NCBI RefSeq assembly: GCF_040939305.1
Contig: NZ_CP162511.1
Coordinates: 1,302,001-1,366,000 of the forward strand
Reading direction: 5' to 3'
Length of the DNA stretch: 64,000 nucleotides
Source: Herbiconiux sp. A18JL235
GTDB taxonomy: Bacteria > Actinomycetota > Actinomycetes > Actinomycetales > Microbacteriaceae
A program made the translations under genes and the position numbers. A model generated the notes under the pieces. The model had not been told where the DNA came from. It saw only the letters and a list, made by a program, of their open reading frames with translations, and ran no database searches. This document shows positions 44,161 through 52,462 of the stretch, piece after piece; the first letter of the stretch is position 1; each line of letters starts with the position of its first letter.

Positions 44161-45957
44161 ATGCGCGCTCGAAGCGACGACGGCGAACCGATGCCCGCTT
44201 CCGCGCCCCGCCGGCGGCGCCGCCTCGCGGCCGGGCTCGCCGCCCTCGCGCTCGTGGTGGCGGGGCTCGTCGTCCCGGCGACCGCCGGGTCGGGGGCGTC
44301 AACGGCGTCCGCGGCGACGCAGCCGGGCTGGCTGCACACGAGCGGCGCGAGCATCAAGACCGCGTCGGGCTCCGACTACGTCATCAAGGCAGTCGCGTGG
44401 TTCGGCATGGAGACCTCGAACTGCGCCCCTCACGGGCTGTGGAGCATCTCGCTCGACTCCGGCCTCGCGCAGATCGCCTCGATGGGGTTCAACACGATCC
44501 GGCTGCCGTTCTCGAACGAGTGCCTCGCCCAGGCGAAGCCGAACTCCATCAACGAGCAGGTCAACCCGGGGCTCGGGGCGCTCAGTCCGCTCCAGCTGAT
44601 GGATCGCGTCATCGCCCGGGCCAAGGCCTACGGCCTGAGCGTCATCCTCGACAGGCACCGGCCCGACTCCGGTGGTCAGTCCGAGCTCTGGTACACCGGG
44701 CAGTACAGCGAGGCGAAGTGGATCGCCGACTGGAAGATGCTCGCCTCCCGCTACAAGACCGACCCCACGGTCATCGGCGTCGACCTGCACAACGAGCCGC
44801 ACGGCAGCGCCTGCTGGGGCTGCGGCACCCCGTCTCTCGACTGGCAGGCCGCTGCGACCCGTGCGGGCAACGCCGTGCTCGCCGTGAACCCGAAGCTGCT
44901 GATCGTCGTGGAGGGCGTCGAACGCCAGCCCGACGGCAGTTCCACCTGGTGGGGTGGCGGGCTCTCTGGCGTCGCCGGCAAGCCGGTCACACTCAGGGTG
45001 GCGAACCAGGTCGTCTACTCGCCCCACGACTACCCGTCGACGGTGTTCAACCAGTCGTGGTTCCAGGCGGCGAACTACCCCGCGAACCTCGCCGGGGTCT
45101 GGGAGAAGAATTGGGGCTTCATCTCGACGAAGAAGATCGCACCGGTTCTGCTGGGCGAGTTCGGCACGAAGTACGAGACCGAGAGCGACAAGAAGTGGCT
45201 CGCGAGCCTGGTGAGCTACCTCGGCTCGAAGAAGATGAGCTTCGCCTACTGGTCGTTCAACCCGAACAGCGGCGACACCGGCGGACTCGTGAAAGACGAC
45301 TGGACGACCCCGCAGACCGCGAAGGTGCAGGCCCTCCGCCCGATCCTCGGCGCCGGCGGAACGGTGACGCCCACGCCTGCACCCACGACCACCCCCAAAC
45401 CCACGGTGACGGCGACCCCGAGACCCACGGTCACCCCCGTCCCCACGGTGACCGCGTCGCCACCCACGGCCACCCCGAAGCCCTCCACGACCCCCACCCC
45501 GAAGCCGACCACGACCCCCACCCCGAAGCCGACCACGACCCCCACCCCGAAGCCGACCACGACCCCCACCCCGAAGCCGACGCCGACTCCCACGGCCACC
45601 CCGAAGCCCACGGCGACGGCGACCCCGAAACCCACCCCCGCTCCCACCGCGGCTCCTGCCGGGGTGCAGGCCAGCTGGCAGCTGCAGAGCTCGTGGGGCG
45701 ACGGCTACGTCGCCGACCTCGTCGTGAGGTCGACCGGCACGACCTCCTCGTGGACGGCCACCTGGAGCGACCCCGCCGCCACCTCCGTGGTGAACGCCTG
45801 GGGCATGAGCTGCACCGTCAAGCCGAAGGTCTCCATCACCTGCACCGGTAGCGACTGGGCCGCCGCCCTCGCCCCCGGCCAGGAGGTGCGGGTCGGCCTG
45901 CAGGTCGCCTCCGCCACGGCACCGGCGTCGCCCACGCTGACGGTCACGGCGACGTAG
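44161..45957 (+). CDS. Secreted GH5 endoglucanase with CBM2
   Basis: A 598-residue secreted glycosidase. A basic RRRRR stretch and a hydrophobic core form the signal peptide, with likely cleavage after SAA near residue 55. The GH5 domain (about 58-395) has the acid/base E212 in VDLHNEPHG and the nucleophile E333 in LLGEFGT. A Thr/Pro/Lys linker (about 400-500) follows, then a carbohydrate-binding module of family 2 (VQASWQLQSSWGDGYVADLV, CTVKPKVSITCTGSDW, with Trp and paired Cys). It should cut cellulose or another beta-glucan outside the cell. ATG at 44161 has GGAGG upstream; GTG 44098 and ATG 44143 are alternatives. Confidence 0.9.
   Translation: MRARSDDGEPMPASAPRRRRRLAAGLAALALVVAGLVVPATAGSGASTASAATQPGWLHTSGASIKTASGSDYVIKAVAWFGMETSNCAPHGLWSISLDSGLAQIASMGFNTIRLPFSNECLAQAKPNSINEQVNPGLGALSPLQLMDRVIARAKAYGLSVILDRHRPDSGGQSELWYTGQYSEAKWIADWKMLASRYKTDPTVIGVDLHNEPHGSACWGCGTPSLDWQAAATRAGNAVLAVNPKLLIVVEGVERQPDGSSTWWGGGLSGVAGKPVTLRVANQVVYSPHDYPSTVFNQSWFQAANYPANLAGVWEKNWGFISTKKIAPVLLGEFGTKYETESDKKWLASLVSYLGSKKMSFAYWSFNPNSGDTGGLVKDDWTTPQTAKVQALRPILGAGGTVTPTPAPTTTPKPTVTATPRPTVTPVPTVTASPPTATPKPSTTPTPKPTTTPTPKPTTTPTPKPTTTPTPKPTPTPTATPKPTATATPKPTPAPTAAPAGVQASWQLQSSWGDGYVADLVVRSTGTTSSWTATWSDPAATSVVNAWGMSCTVKPKVSITCTGSDWAAALAPGQEVRVGLQVASATAPASPTLTVTAT
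45488..45581 (+). repeat. 24-bp tandem repeat encoding the cellulase linker
   Basis: Nearly four identical copies of a 24-nt unit (starts 45488, 45512, 45536, 45560) encode the octapeptide PTPKPTTT. Exact identity at the DNA level suggests recent expansion. Confidence 0.85.
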
Positions 45958-46017
45958 GAGACCGGCGGATGGTGCGCCTCGGCGACCCGACATCGAGGCG
46001 CGACACTCCTTCCGGGA

Positions 46018-46039
46018 GTTCACGCGGTGTTCACGCGGG
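46018..46039 (+). promoter_or_regulatory. PHO-box-like direct repeat
   Basis: Two adjacent 11-bp units, GTTCACGCGGT and GTTCACGCGGG, lie just upstream of a CATCCT hexamer that is 6 nt from the next start codon. GTTCAC repeated every 11 bp is the core of PhoP/RegX3 boxes in other actinobacteria. Confidence 0.45.
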
Positions 46040-46056
46040 CACAGCATCCTCGGCTC

Positions 46057-46305
46057 ATGTCTTCTTCTGAGCCGTTCCTCCCGGCGGGGCAGCCCGCGCC
46101 CGAGCCCGACCCGCGCGACCACGACCTCGACGGCGAGATCGACTCCGAACTCGCCGACGCCTCCCACGCGGGCGAAGCCGACGCCGACGCCGACGCCGCA
46201 GCGGCACGGGAGCGCGAGCACGCCGAGCACACGTCGTTCCGCCGTCCGACCGCCGGCGACCGCCTCACCGCCGAGCAGCTCGAGGAGGAGCTCGGCGCCG
46301 AGTGA
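46057..46305 (+). CDS. Small acidic hypothetical protein (82 aa)
   Basis: An 82-residue protein very rich in Asp, Glu and Ala (DPRDHDLDGEIDSELADA, GEADADADAAA), with a C-terminal amphipathic helix (TAEQLEEELGAE). No signal or membrane segment. ATG at 46057 is 6 nt after CATCCT, with PHO-box-like repeats before it, which makes expression plausible. An opposing open frame on the minus strand also covers it, but its composition there is Ser/Arg-rich and looks like antisense. Function unknown. Confidence 0.55.
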   Translation: MSSSEPFLPAGQPAPEPDPRDHDLDGEIDSELADASHAGEADADADAAAAREREHAEHTSFRRPTAGDRLTAEQLEEELGAE

Positions 46306-46508
46306 CGAGTCCGCGGGGCGTGGCGGGGCGGGGCATGGGCGAGGCCGAGCACGATGAGTCCGGCGAGTCCGGCGTCGTCCAGCCCGACGCCGAGCAGCAC
46401 GACGTGAACCGCCACCACAAGGGCAACGGCGAGCGAGAGCCAACGCCTGCGCCCTCGGCGCCCGAGCTCGAGGCAGGCGACCGCGGCCGAGACCACCTCG
46501 ACGAGCAC
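46302..46508 (-). pseudogene. Possible remnant of a small membrane protein
   Basis: On the minus strand, GTG 46508 opens a frame with strongly GC3-biased codons that encodes two hydrophobic helices (LVEVVSAAVACLELG; WLSLAVALVVAVHVVLLGVG) and ends near GLAGLIVLGLAHA. After that the frame continues into Ser/Arg-rich antisense sequence with no stop until 46020. It lies directly downstream of the SRPBCC gene on the same strand. A gene that lost its 3' end is one reading; a chance frame is the other. Confidence 0.3.
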
Positions 46509-46559
46509 GAGCCTGCCCCGGTCGATCCCGCACCTCGTGGTGCGGCACCCCGCCCGCGC

Positions 46560-47093
46560 TCACGCCGCGAGGTACCGCCCCCGTTCCTCGATCAGCCGTC
46601 GCAGATACCGCCGCAGCACCACCCGTTCGGCGATCAGCCCGAGCGGCCCGAACGGAGCCCGGAACTCCACCCGGTCGATCATCATCGAGCCGCCGCCCGT
46701 GCCGCCCATCGCCGCCGGGTCGAGCATCGCCGCCGGGTCGAGCACCGGCGAGTCCGCCGTCGCCGAGTCGTCCGAGGCGGAGCTCACCGGCGCAGGCGAG
46801 AACTCGTGCTCGTGCCGGAACGCCCCGAACGGCCCCGCCACCTGCTCGTCGACGAACCGCGTCGGGTACGCGAACTCGGTCACCCGGCTCGACAACCGCA
46901 TCCGCAGTCCGAAGTGCCGAGCCTCCCAGGTCACCTCTCCGCCCTCGCCGATGAGCCCGCTCGTCACCCCGGCGACCGCGCGCTCGCGGGTGCCCGACAT
47001 CGACCCCACGTGCTCGTCGATGCTCCGGGCACGGTCGAAGAGCACCTCGACGGGATGCTGCGACATCGTCACGACCTCGAAACGGGCGGTCAA
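46560..47093 (-). CDS. SRPBCC family protein
   Basis: A 177-residue START/polyketide-cyclase-like protein. The N-terminus FEVVTMSQHPVEVLFDRARSIDEHVGSM and the mid-part VTWEARHFGLRMRLSSRVTEFAYPTRFVDEQVAGPFGAFRHEHEF are typical of the group related to ligand-binding SRPBCC proteins. A low-complexity insertion (DPAAMLDPAAMGGTGGG) interrupts the barrel before IDRVEFRAPFGPLGLIAER. The start is uncertain: TTG 47093 keeps the first strand, while an ATG nine codons later would cut it. Ligand unknown. Confidence 0.8.
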   Translation of the reverse strand: MTARFEVVTMSQHPVEVLFDRARSIDEHVGSMSGTRERAVAGVTSGLIGEGGEVTWEARHFGLRMRLSSRVTEFAYPTRFVDEQVAGPFGAFRHEHEFSPAPVSSASDDSATADSPVLDPAAMLDPAAMGGTGGGSMMIDRVEFRAPFGPLGLIAERVVLRRYLRRLIEERGRYLAA

Positions 47094-47220
47094 CGGGGAA
47101 TCACCCAGCGCATCCCTCGACGATACCCGTCGGCGCTACTGTGAGCGGTGACACGGCACCGAACGGATGCCATCACCCGGCTCCCGGCCCGCCGGAGCCC
47201 ACCGCCCTCGAGGAGAGACC

Positions 47221-47496
47221 ATGACCGACGCCGGCACCCCCGAGCACCTCAGCCAGCACCACCGCACCACCTTGCAGCGCATCGAGGCGCACCCGACCAC
47301 GCGCAACCTGGAGTGGAACGACGTGATCGGTCTGCTGAACGAGGTGGCCGAGGTCACCGAGGAGCACGACGGCAAGTTCGTCGTGAAGCTCGGAGAGGGC
47401 CGGATCGTCATCACCAAGCCTCGTCACAAGGATGTGGACGAGCAGCTCGTCGTCGATCTGCGCAAGCTCTTCCGCGACGCCGGCATCTCGGCCTGA
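47221..47496 (+). CDS. Small hypothetical protein (91 aa)
   Basis: ATG at 47221 follows an excellent ribosome site (GAGGAGAGACC). The 91 residues contain HHRTTLQRIEAHPTTRNLEW, DVIGLLNEVAEVTEEHDGKF and VDEQLVVDLRKLFRDAGIS, a compact alpha/beta pattern recalling HicA-like double-stranded-RNA-binding folds. The catalytic His of HicA is not clearly placed and no HicB partner is adjacent, so a toxin call is not justified. Homologues of this length are widespread and unnamed in actinobacteria. Confidence 0.75.
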   Translation: MTDAGTPEHLSQHHRTTLQRIEAHPTTRNLEWNDVIGLLNEVAEVTEEHDGKFVVKLGEGRIVITKPRHKDVDEQLVVDLRKLFRDAGISA

Positions 47497-47572
47497 CGCG
47501 CATCCGGCCCCGGCAGGCGCCCGCCACCGGCCCCGTCCGACGCCCGGCACCGGCCCCGGCCGCGCCGCAGCC

Positions 47573-47607
47573 CCGGCCCCTCATAGACGTTTCACATGAG
47601 GGGCCGG
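47573..47607. other. Perfect 12-bp inverted repeat (hairpin)
   Basis: CCGGCCCCTCAT (47573-47584) and ATGAGGGGCCGG (47596-47607) flank an 11-nt AT-richer loop. It lies 77 bp after the small gene and 92 bp before the CNNM gene. No T-tract follows, so it may be a terminator, a protein-binding site or an RNA hairpin. Confidence 0.6.
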
Positions 47608-47698
47608 TAGTCTGCCGTGACTATGGACGACCCTCCTCATCACAGATCGACGCCCCTTGACACTCTGACCACCGGTCCGACTCTCAGGGGGCTGCCCC

Positions 47699-49087
47699 TT
47701 GTATGAATGGATCATGGTGGGCGTGGGCCTCGTGCTCACCGTCGGCACCGGCCTCTTCGTGGCCAGCGAGTTCTCGCTGGTCAACCTCGACCGGCATGAG
47801 CTCGAGCAGCGCCAGGCGCGCGGCGAGAGGCGCCTCGGCCCCACCATCAAGGCCCTGCGCATCACCTCGACGCACCTCTCCGGTGCGCAGCTCGGCATCA
47901 CGCTGACCACCCTCCTCACCGGCTACACCTTCGAGCCGGCGATCTCGTCGATGCTGCGCGACCCGCTCATCGGCATCGGCGTGCCCGAGACGATCGTGCC
48001 CGGCGTGGGCGCCGTCGTCGGCATCCTGCTCGCGACGCTGTTCTCGATGGTGATCGGCGAGCTCGTGCCTAAGAACTTCGCGCTCGCGCTGCCGCTCGCG
48101 ACCGCGAAGCTCGTGGTGCCCTTCCAGACGCTGTTCACCACCGTCTTCAAGCCCGTCATCCTGCTGTTCAACAACACGGCGAACGCGCTCATCCGTGCCA
48201 TGGGCATCGAGCCCAAGGAGGAGCTCTCGGGCGCCCGCACCGCCGAGGAGCTCAGCTCGCTCGTGCGCCGCTCGGCGACCGAGGGCATGCTCGACAGCGA
48301 TCACGCCACCCTGCTCGACCGCACGCTGCGCTTCGCCGAGCGCGACGCCTCCGACGTCATGACCCCGCGCGTGCGCATGGCGAGCGTCACTCCGGCCACG
48401 ACGGCGGCCGAGGTCGTCGCGCTCGCCCTGGCGACGGGCTACTCGCGCTTCCCGGTGACGGGCGACGGCGGCGTCGACGATATCGTCGGCGTGGTGCACG
48501 TGAAGCAGGCCTTCGCCGTGCCGCTCGACCGGCAGGCGGATGCGCGGGTCGGCGACCTCATGGTCGAACCCCTCCGCATCCCCGAGTCGATGGGCATCGA
48601 CACCCTGCTGGGCCTCCTGCGGGGCAGCGGCTTCCAGATCGCCGTCGTCACCGACGAGTACGGCGGAACCGCCGGTGTCGTCACCCTCGAAGACCTCGTG
48701 GAGGAGCTCGTGGGCGAGCTGGAGGACGAGCACGACCGGGCTCACGCCGGCGTGGTGCGCACGGGCCGTTCGGTCGTGTTCGACGCCGGGCTCCGGCCCG
48801 ACGAGCTGCTCGAGCGCACGGGCATCCGTGTTCCCGACGACGACGAGGGCCACGAGACCGTCGCCGGTTTCGTGATCGACGAGCTCGACCGCCTGCCCGA
48901 GCTCGGCGACGAGGTCGCCATCGACGGCGGTGTGCTGCGGGTCGAGCGCGTCGACGGGGTGCGACTCGACCGCATCCGCTTCATCCCGCTCGCCGAGTCG
49001 GAGGATGCGGCCCACGCCGCGCTGACCGCACCCCTCGCCGAGGCCGCCCGCAGAACCGAAGACGCCGAGAAGGAGGACGCCCGATGA
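47699..49087 (+). CDS. CNNM/CBS-domain 'hemolysin family' membrane protein
   Basis: A 462-residue protein. The N-terminal CNNM domain (about 1-200) has three or four membrane helices and the LSGAQLGITLTTLLTGY segment. A CBS pair (about 215-335) includes DVMTPRVRMASVTP and TDEYGGTAGVVTLEDLVEELVG. A CorC_HlyC domain (about 350-440) closes it. CNNM/CorC proteins transport or regulate Mg2+/Co2+; the hemolysin name is historical. TTG at 47699 has AGGGGG upstream; ATG 47714 is the alternative. Its stop overlaps the next, paralogous gene (ATGA). Confidence 0.9.
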   Translation: MYEWIMVGVGLVLTVGTGLFVASEFSLVNLDRHELEQRQARGERRLGPTIKALRITSTHLSGAQLGITLTTLLTGYTFEPAISSMLRDPLIGIGVPETIVPGVGAVVGILLATLFSMVIGELVPKNFALALPLATAKLVVPFQTLFTTVFKPVILLFNNTANALIRAMGIEPKEELSGARTAEELSSLVRRSATEGMLDSDHATLLDRTLRFAERDASDVMTPRVRMASVTPATTAAEVVALALATGYSRFPVTGDGGVDDIVGVVHVKQAFAVPLDRQADARVGDLMVEPLRIPESMGIDTLLGLLRGSGFQIAVVTDEYGGTAGVVTLEDLVEELVGELEDEHDRAHAGVVRTGRSVVFDAGLRPDELLERTGIRVPDDDEGHETVAGFVIDELDRLPELGDEVAIDGGVLRVERVDGVRLDRIRFIPLAESEDAAHAALTAPLAEAARRTEDAEKEDAR

Positions 49088-50124
49088 GCGACATCATCCC
49101 CGGAATCGTGTGGCTCGTGGTGCTGCTCGTCGTGAACGCCTTCTTCGTCGGCGCCGAGTTCGCCGTCATCTCAGCCCGCCGCTCGCAGATCGAGCCGCGC
49201 GCCGAGGCCGGCAGCAAGGCCGCGAAGACGACGCTCTGGGCGATGGAGCACGCCACGCTCATGCTGGCCACCAGCCAGCTCGGCATCACGGTGTGCTCGC
49301 TGCTCATCCTGAACGTCTCCGAACCCGCCATCCACCACCTGCTCGAGTACCCGCTCGCGCTCACCCCGCTCAGCCCCGAGCTCATCGGCGGAGTGGCGTT
49401 CGTCATCGCACTGGTGCTGGTGACCTTCCTGCACGTCGTGTTCGGCGAGATGGTGCCGAAGAACCTCAGCTTCTCGGTGCCCGATCGGGCAGCGCTGCTG
49501 CTCGCGCCGCCGCTGGTGTTCGTGTCGAAGGTGGTGCGGCCGGTGATCTGGTCGCTCAACGGCATCGCGAACCTCATCCTGCGCGCGTTCCGGGTGCAGC
49601 CGAAAGACGAGGCGACGAGCACGTACACGCTCGACGAGGTGGCGACCATCGTGAAGCAGTCGACCCGCGAGGGTGTGCTGACCGATGCCTCCGGCACCCT
49701 CTCGGCGGCATTCGAGTTCACGGCGAAGAAGGTCAGCGACGTCGAGGTGCCGATCGCCGAGATGGTGCTGCTGGCGCCCGACTCGTCGCCGCGGGCCATC
49801 CAGGCGGCGGTGGCCGAGCACGGCTATTCGCGGTACATCCTCACGAACGGGTCGGGGGAGCCCACGGGTTACCTGCACCTGAAGGACGTGATGGACCTCA
49901 CCGCGGGGTCGACGTTCGATGAGGCGGTGCCGGGCAAGCGCATCCGTCGCCTCACCTCGGTGGCACGTGACGCCGACCTCGAAGACGCGCTCGCCGTGAT
50001 GCGCCGCTCGGGCTCGCACGTGGCGCGCTCGCAGACGGCCGACGGCACGGTGACGGGAGTGCTCTTCCTCGAAGACATCATCGAGGAGCTCGTCGGCGAG
50101 GTCGACGACGCCACCCGGCGCTGA
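49084..50124 (+). CDS. CNNM/CBS-domain 'hemolysin family' membrane protein, short form
   Basis: A 346-residue paralogue of the preceding protein. The CNNM domain has four membrane helices, including LVVLLVVNAFFVGAEFAVIS and FVIALVLVTFLHVVFGEMVPKNLSF. The CBS pair ends GTVTGVLFLEDIIEELVGEV, and the CorC_HlyC domain is missing. Paired long and short CNNM genes are common in actinobacteria and probably form a heteromer. ATG overlaps the upstream stop. The gene ends just before a dispersed hairpin repeat. Confidence 0.9.
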   Translation: MSDIIPGIVWLVVLLVVNAFFVGAEFAVISARRSQIEPRAEAGSKAAKTTLWAMEHATLMLATSQLGITVCSLLILNVSEPAIHHLLEYPLALTPLSPELIGGVAFVIALVLVTFLHVVFGEMVPKNLSFSVPDRAALLLAPPLVFVSKVVRPVIWSLNGIANLILRAFRVQPKDEATSTYTLDEVATIVKQSTREGVLTDASGTLSAAFEFTAKKVSDVEVPIAEMVLLAPDSSPRAIQAAVAEHGYSRYILTNGSGEPTGYLHLKDVMDLTAGSTFDEAVPGKRIRRLTSVARDADLEDALAVMRRSGSHVARSQTADGTVTGVLFLEDIIEELVGEVDDATRR

Positions 50125-50136
50125 CGCGCGGGACCT

Positions 50137-50209
50137 GTTCGAAACCGCAAACGTCGCGGCATCCGGCCTCGTATGGGGCTCGGATGCCGCGACGTTTGCG
50201 TTTTCGAAC
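50137..50209. repeat. Dispersed hairpin repeat, copy 1
   Basis: Two 29-bp arms (50137-50165 and 50181-50209) pair with a single mismatch around a 15-nt loop. It lies between convergent genes. A second copy with the same arm core and loop length is at 57317-57393. The outer ends read GTTCGAA and TTCGAAC. Confidence 0.85.
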
Positions 50210-50210
50210 G

Positions 50211-50786
50211 CTACGCGCTGAGCGTCCAGCCGTCGGCGGTGCGCTCGAGCACGGTGACGCTGGCGTTCGCGAGCGGCGGTCCCGAGTAGGCCGCGACGCG
50301 GGCGATGAGGGTCTGGATGGTGCCGCCGTGGCTCACCACGAGCACCTCGCCCTCCGGATGCGCGGCGACGATGTCGTCGAAGGCCTGCGTGATGCGTGCG
50401 ACGAAGTCGCGGGAGTGCTCCCCGCCGCCGAAACCCTCGAAGGTACCGGCCGTGATGCCGGCGCCGATGGTGGCGAAGTCGCCGACCTCGAGCAGCGACA
50501 GGGTCGGGCGCGACTCGTAGCTGCCGAAGTGCAGCTCTTTGAGCCGGTCGTCGAGCACGGGCTTCACGAGCGGGTGATGGGAGAGGATCTCGTCTGCGGT
50601 CGCCATCGTGCGCCCGAGCGGCGACACGTAGGCGGCGACGAACGCGACCTCGCGGAGCGCCTCGGCCGTCTCGCGCACCCCGGCGAGCCCGGCGGCGGTG
50701 AGCGCGGAGTCGTCCCAGCCCTGCACGCGCTCCTCGGCGTTCAGGGTGGTCTGGCCGTGGCGCACGAGGTGGAGACGAAGGGTCAT
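50211..50786 (-). CDS. Histidine phosphatase family protein
   Basis: A 191-residue member of branch 1. The catalytic motif LRLHLVRHGQTTLNAEERVQGW is followed by AAYVSPLGRTMATADEIL (second Arg), LKELHFGSYE (proton donor Glu) and VLVVSHGGTIQTL (second His). The pattern is close to CobC/GpmB-type phosphatases. Substrate unknown. Its 3' end abuts the hairpin repeat, which may act as a terminator for both it and the convergent CNNM gene. Confidence 0.92.
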   Translation of the reverse strand: MTLRLHLVRHGQTTLNAEERVQGWDDSALTAAGLAGVRETAEALREVAFVAAYVSPLGRTMATADEILSHHPLVKPVLDDRLKELHFGSYESRPTLSLLEVGDFATIGAGITAGTFEGFGGGEHSRDFVARITQAFDDIVAAHPEGEVLVVSHGGTIQTLIARVAAYSGPPLANASVTVLERTADGWTLSA

Positions 50787-50828
50787 GCCCCCATCATCTC
50801 AACCCCGCGCGCCGCCCGGCGCCCGCCG

Positions 50829-52313
50829 CTACGCGTGCACGACAGCCGGCGCGCCGCGCTCGGGCAGCAGCTCCTCCTTGCGACCGCGGATGACGAACAC
50901 GGCGATCGCCGCAGCCGCCACCATCGCGCCCGCCGCGGCGAGGAAGATCGCCGAGTAGCCGCTCGTGAACGCTGCGAGCTGCGACGCCGCATCCGTCACC
51001 GTCGCTCCGCCGACCACACCGGCGTAGAGCGCGGTGAACACCGAGAGACCGATTGACCCGCCGATCTGCATCGCCGAGTTCGCCGTCGCCGAGGCGGCAC
51101 CGGCGTCGTGCGGTGCGACGCCCGTGAGCGCGAGGTTCTGCAGCGGCACGAACACCAGCGCCATGCCGATGCCCATGATGACGAGCCCGGGCAGTACCTG
51201 CGCGAAGTAGTCGCCGCCCGCCGTGATGAAGCTGAGGTACCCGAGCCCGATCGCGACGATCAGCGGCCCGGCGATGAGCAGCGCTCGCGGGCCCACGACG
51301 GGCAGGAACCGGGTGGCCACCGGCGCCACCGACATGATGGCGATGGTGAGCGGGAGGTTGGCGAGCCCCGATTCGAGCGGGGCCATGCCGAGCACGATCT
51401 GCAGGTGGAAGGTGAGGTACAGCGTCACCCCGATCATGACGCTGCCCACCACCGCCTGGATGAGGAAGGCCCCGCCACGCACCCGGTTCAGCACGACGCG
51501 GAGGGGCAGCAGGGGTTGTGCGACCCTGCGCTCGATGAGCACGAACACGACGAGCAGCACCACCCCGAGCGCGAGGAACCCCAGGGTGTCGACCTCGCCC
51601 CAGCCGTGCTCGGCGAGGCTGAAGCCGTAGACGAGCGAGCCGAGTCCGAGGGTGACGGTCACAGCACCCCACACGTCGTAGCGGTTGTCGCCGTCGGCCT
51701 TCGACTCGGTGACGAGCAGGAGGCCGCCCACGAACCCGACCGCCACGAAGACGATGTTGACGAGCAGGCACCAGCGCCAGTCGGCGAACTCGGTGAGCAC
51801 GCCGCCGAGCACAAGCCCGACGGCGGCCCCCGCGCCGGCGATGGTGCCGAACACGGCGAACGCCGTGGCACGTTCGCGGCCCGCGGTGAAGGTGACCGTG
51901 AGCAGCGCGAGCGCGGCGGGCGCGAGCATCGCCGCGAACAGCCCCTGGAAGCCTCGGGCCACGATGAGCTCGATGCCGTTCTGCGCCAGGCCGCCGACCG
52001 CCGAGGCGATTCCGAAGCCGACCATTCCGACGAGGAAGGTGCGCTTGCGCCCCCAGTAGTCGGCGATGCGCCCCCCGAGCAGCAGAAGGGCGCCGAAGGC
52101 GAGCGCGTAGGCGGTGACGACCCACTGGCGCTGGCCGTCGGTGAGGTCGAGCTCCTGCTGCGCCTGCGGCAGTGCGATGTTGACGATGGTGCTGTCGAGC
52201 ACCACGACGAGCTGGGTGAGGGCGAGCACGGCGAGCGCCCACCACTTGTTGGGCGCGCGGCGGGCTGACGAGCGGCCGGCGGATGCGCGGCCGGCGGATG
52301 CGGGAAGGGACAC
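50829..52313 (-). CDS. MFS drug:H+ antiporter-2 (EmrB/QacA-like) transporter
   Basis: A 494-residue exporter with fourteen predicted membrane helices. The DHA2 signature LVVLDSTIVNIALPQAQQEL lies in helix 1, and GGRIADYWGRKRTF is the loop 2-3 motif. The family exports drugs, dyes or surfactants in exchange for protons. GTG at 52313 has GGAGG at 8-nt spacing; longer in-frame starts lack a ribosome site. A direct repeat in the N-terminal coding region (ASAGRASAGRSSA) is low in complexity. No regulator gene is adjacent. Confidence 0.93.
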   Translation of the reverse strand: MSLPASAGRASAGRSSARRAPNKWWALAVLALTQLVVVLDSTIVNIALPQAQQELDLTDGQRQWVVTAYALAFGALLLLGGRIADYWGRKRTFLVGMVGFGIASAVGGLAQNGIELIVARGFQGLFAAMLAPAALALLTVTFTAGRERATAFAVFGTIAGAGAAVGLVLGGVLTEFADWRWCLLVNIVFVAVGFVGGLLLVTESKADGDNRYDVWGAVTVTLGLGSLVYGFSLAEHGWGEVDTLGFLALGVVLLVVFVLIERRVAQPLLPLRVVLNRVRGGAFLIQAVVGSVMIGVTLYLTFHLQIVLGMAPLESGLANLPLTIAIMSVAPVATRFLPVVGPRALLIAGPLIVAIGLGYLSFITAGGDYFAQVLPGLVIMGIGMALVFVPLQNLALTGVAPHDAGAASATANSAMQIGGSIGLSVFTALYAGVVGGATVTDAASQLAAFTSGYSAIFLAAAGAMVAAAAIAVFVIRGRKEELLPERGAPAVVHA

Positions 52314-52462
52314 GGACGAGACCTCCAGGTGGGAAGTGCGGATGCCGGAGGTTTCCAGCCTCGGATCTGCAGAACTCCTCGCCCGCACGACCACACCGGC
52401 GCACGTGGCCGGTCAGGGCTCCAGTCTAGCCGCGGCCGACGACATCGAACGGGGCGCCGACC

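Noticed and set aside
45488-45581. Possible CRISPR-like array
   Set aside because: The repeats are adjacent without spacers and encode a Pro/Thr linker in frame.
44299-46563. 754-codon minus-strand frame whose GTG overlaps the SRPBCC stop
   Set aside because: The GTGA overlap looked like translational coupling, but the product is Gly/Arg-rich antisense of the cellulase, including its linker repeats.
47221-47496. HicA-type toxin
   Set aside because: Similar size and fold pattern, but the key His motif is not clear and no HicB-like antitoxin gene is next to it.
47699-50124. Hemolysins as virulence factors
   Set aside because: The CNNM-CBS-CorC architecture is that of metal-ion transport proteins; the hemolysin label is historical.
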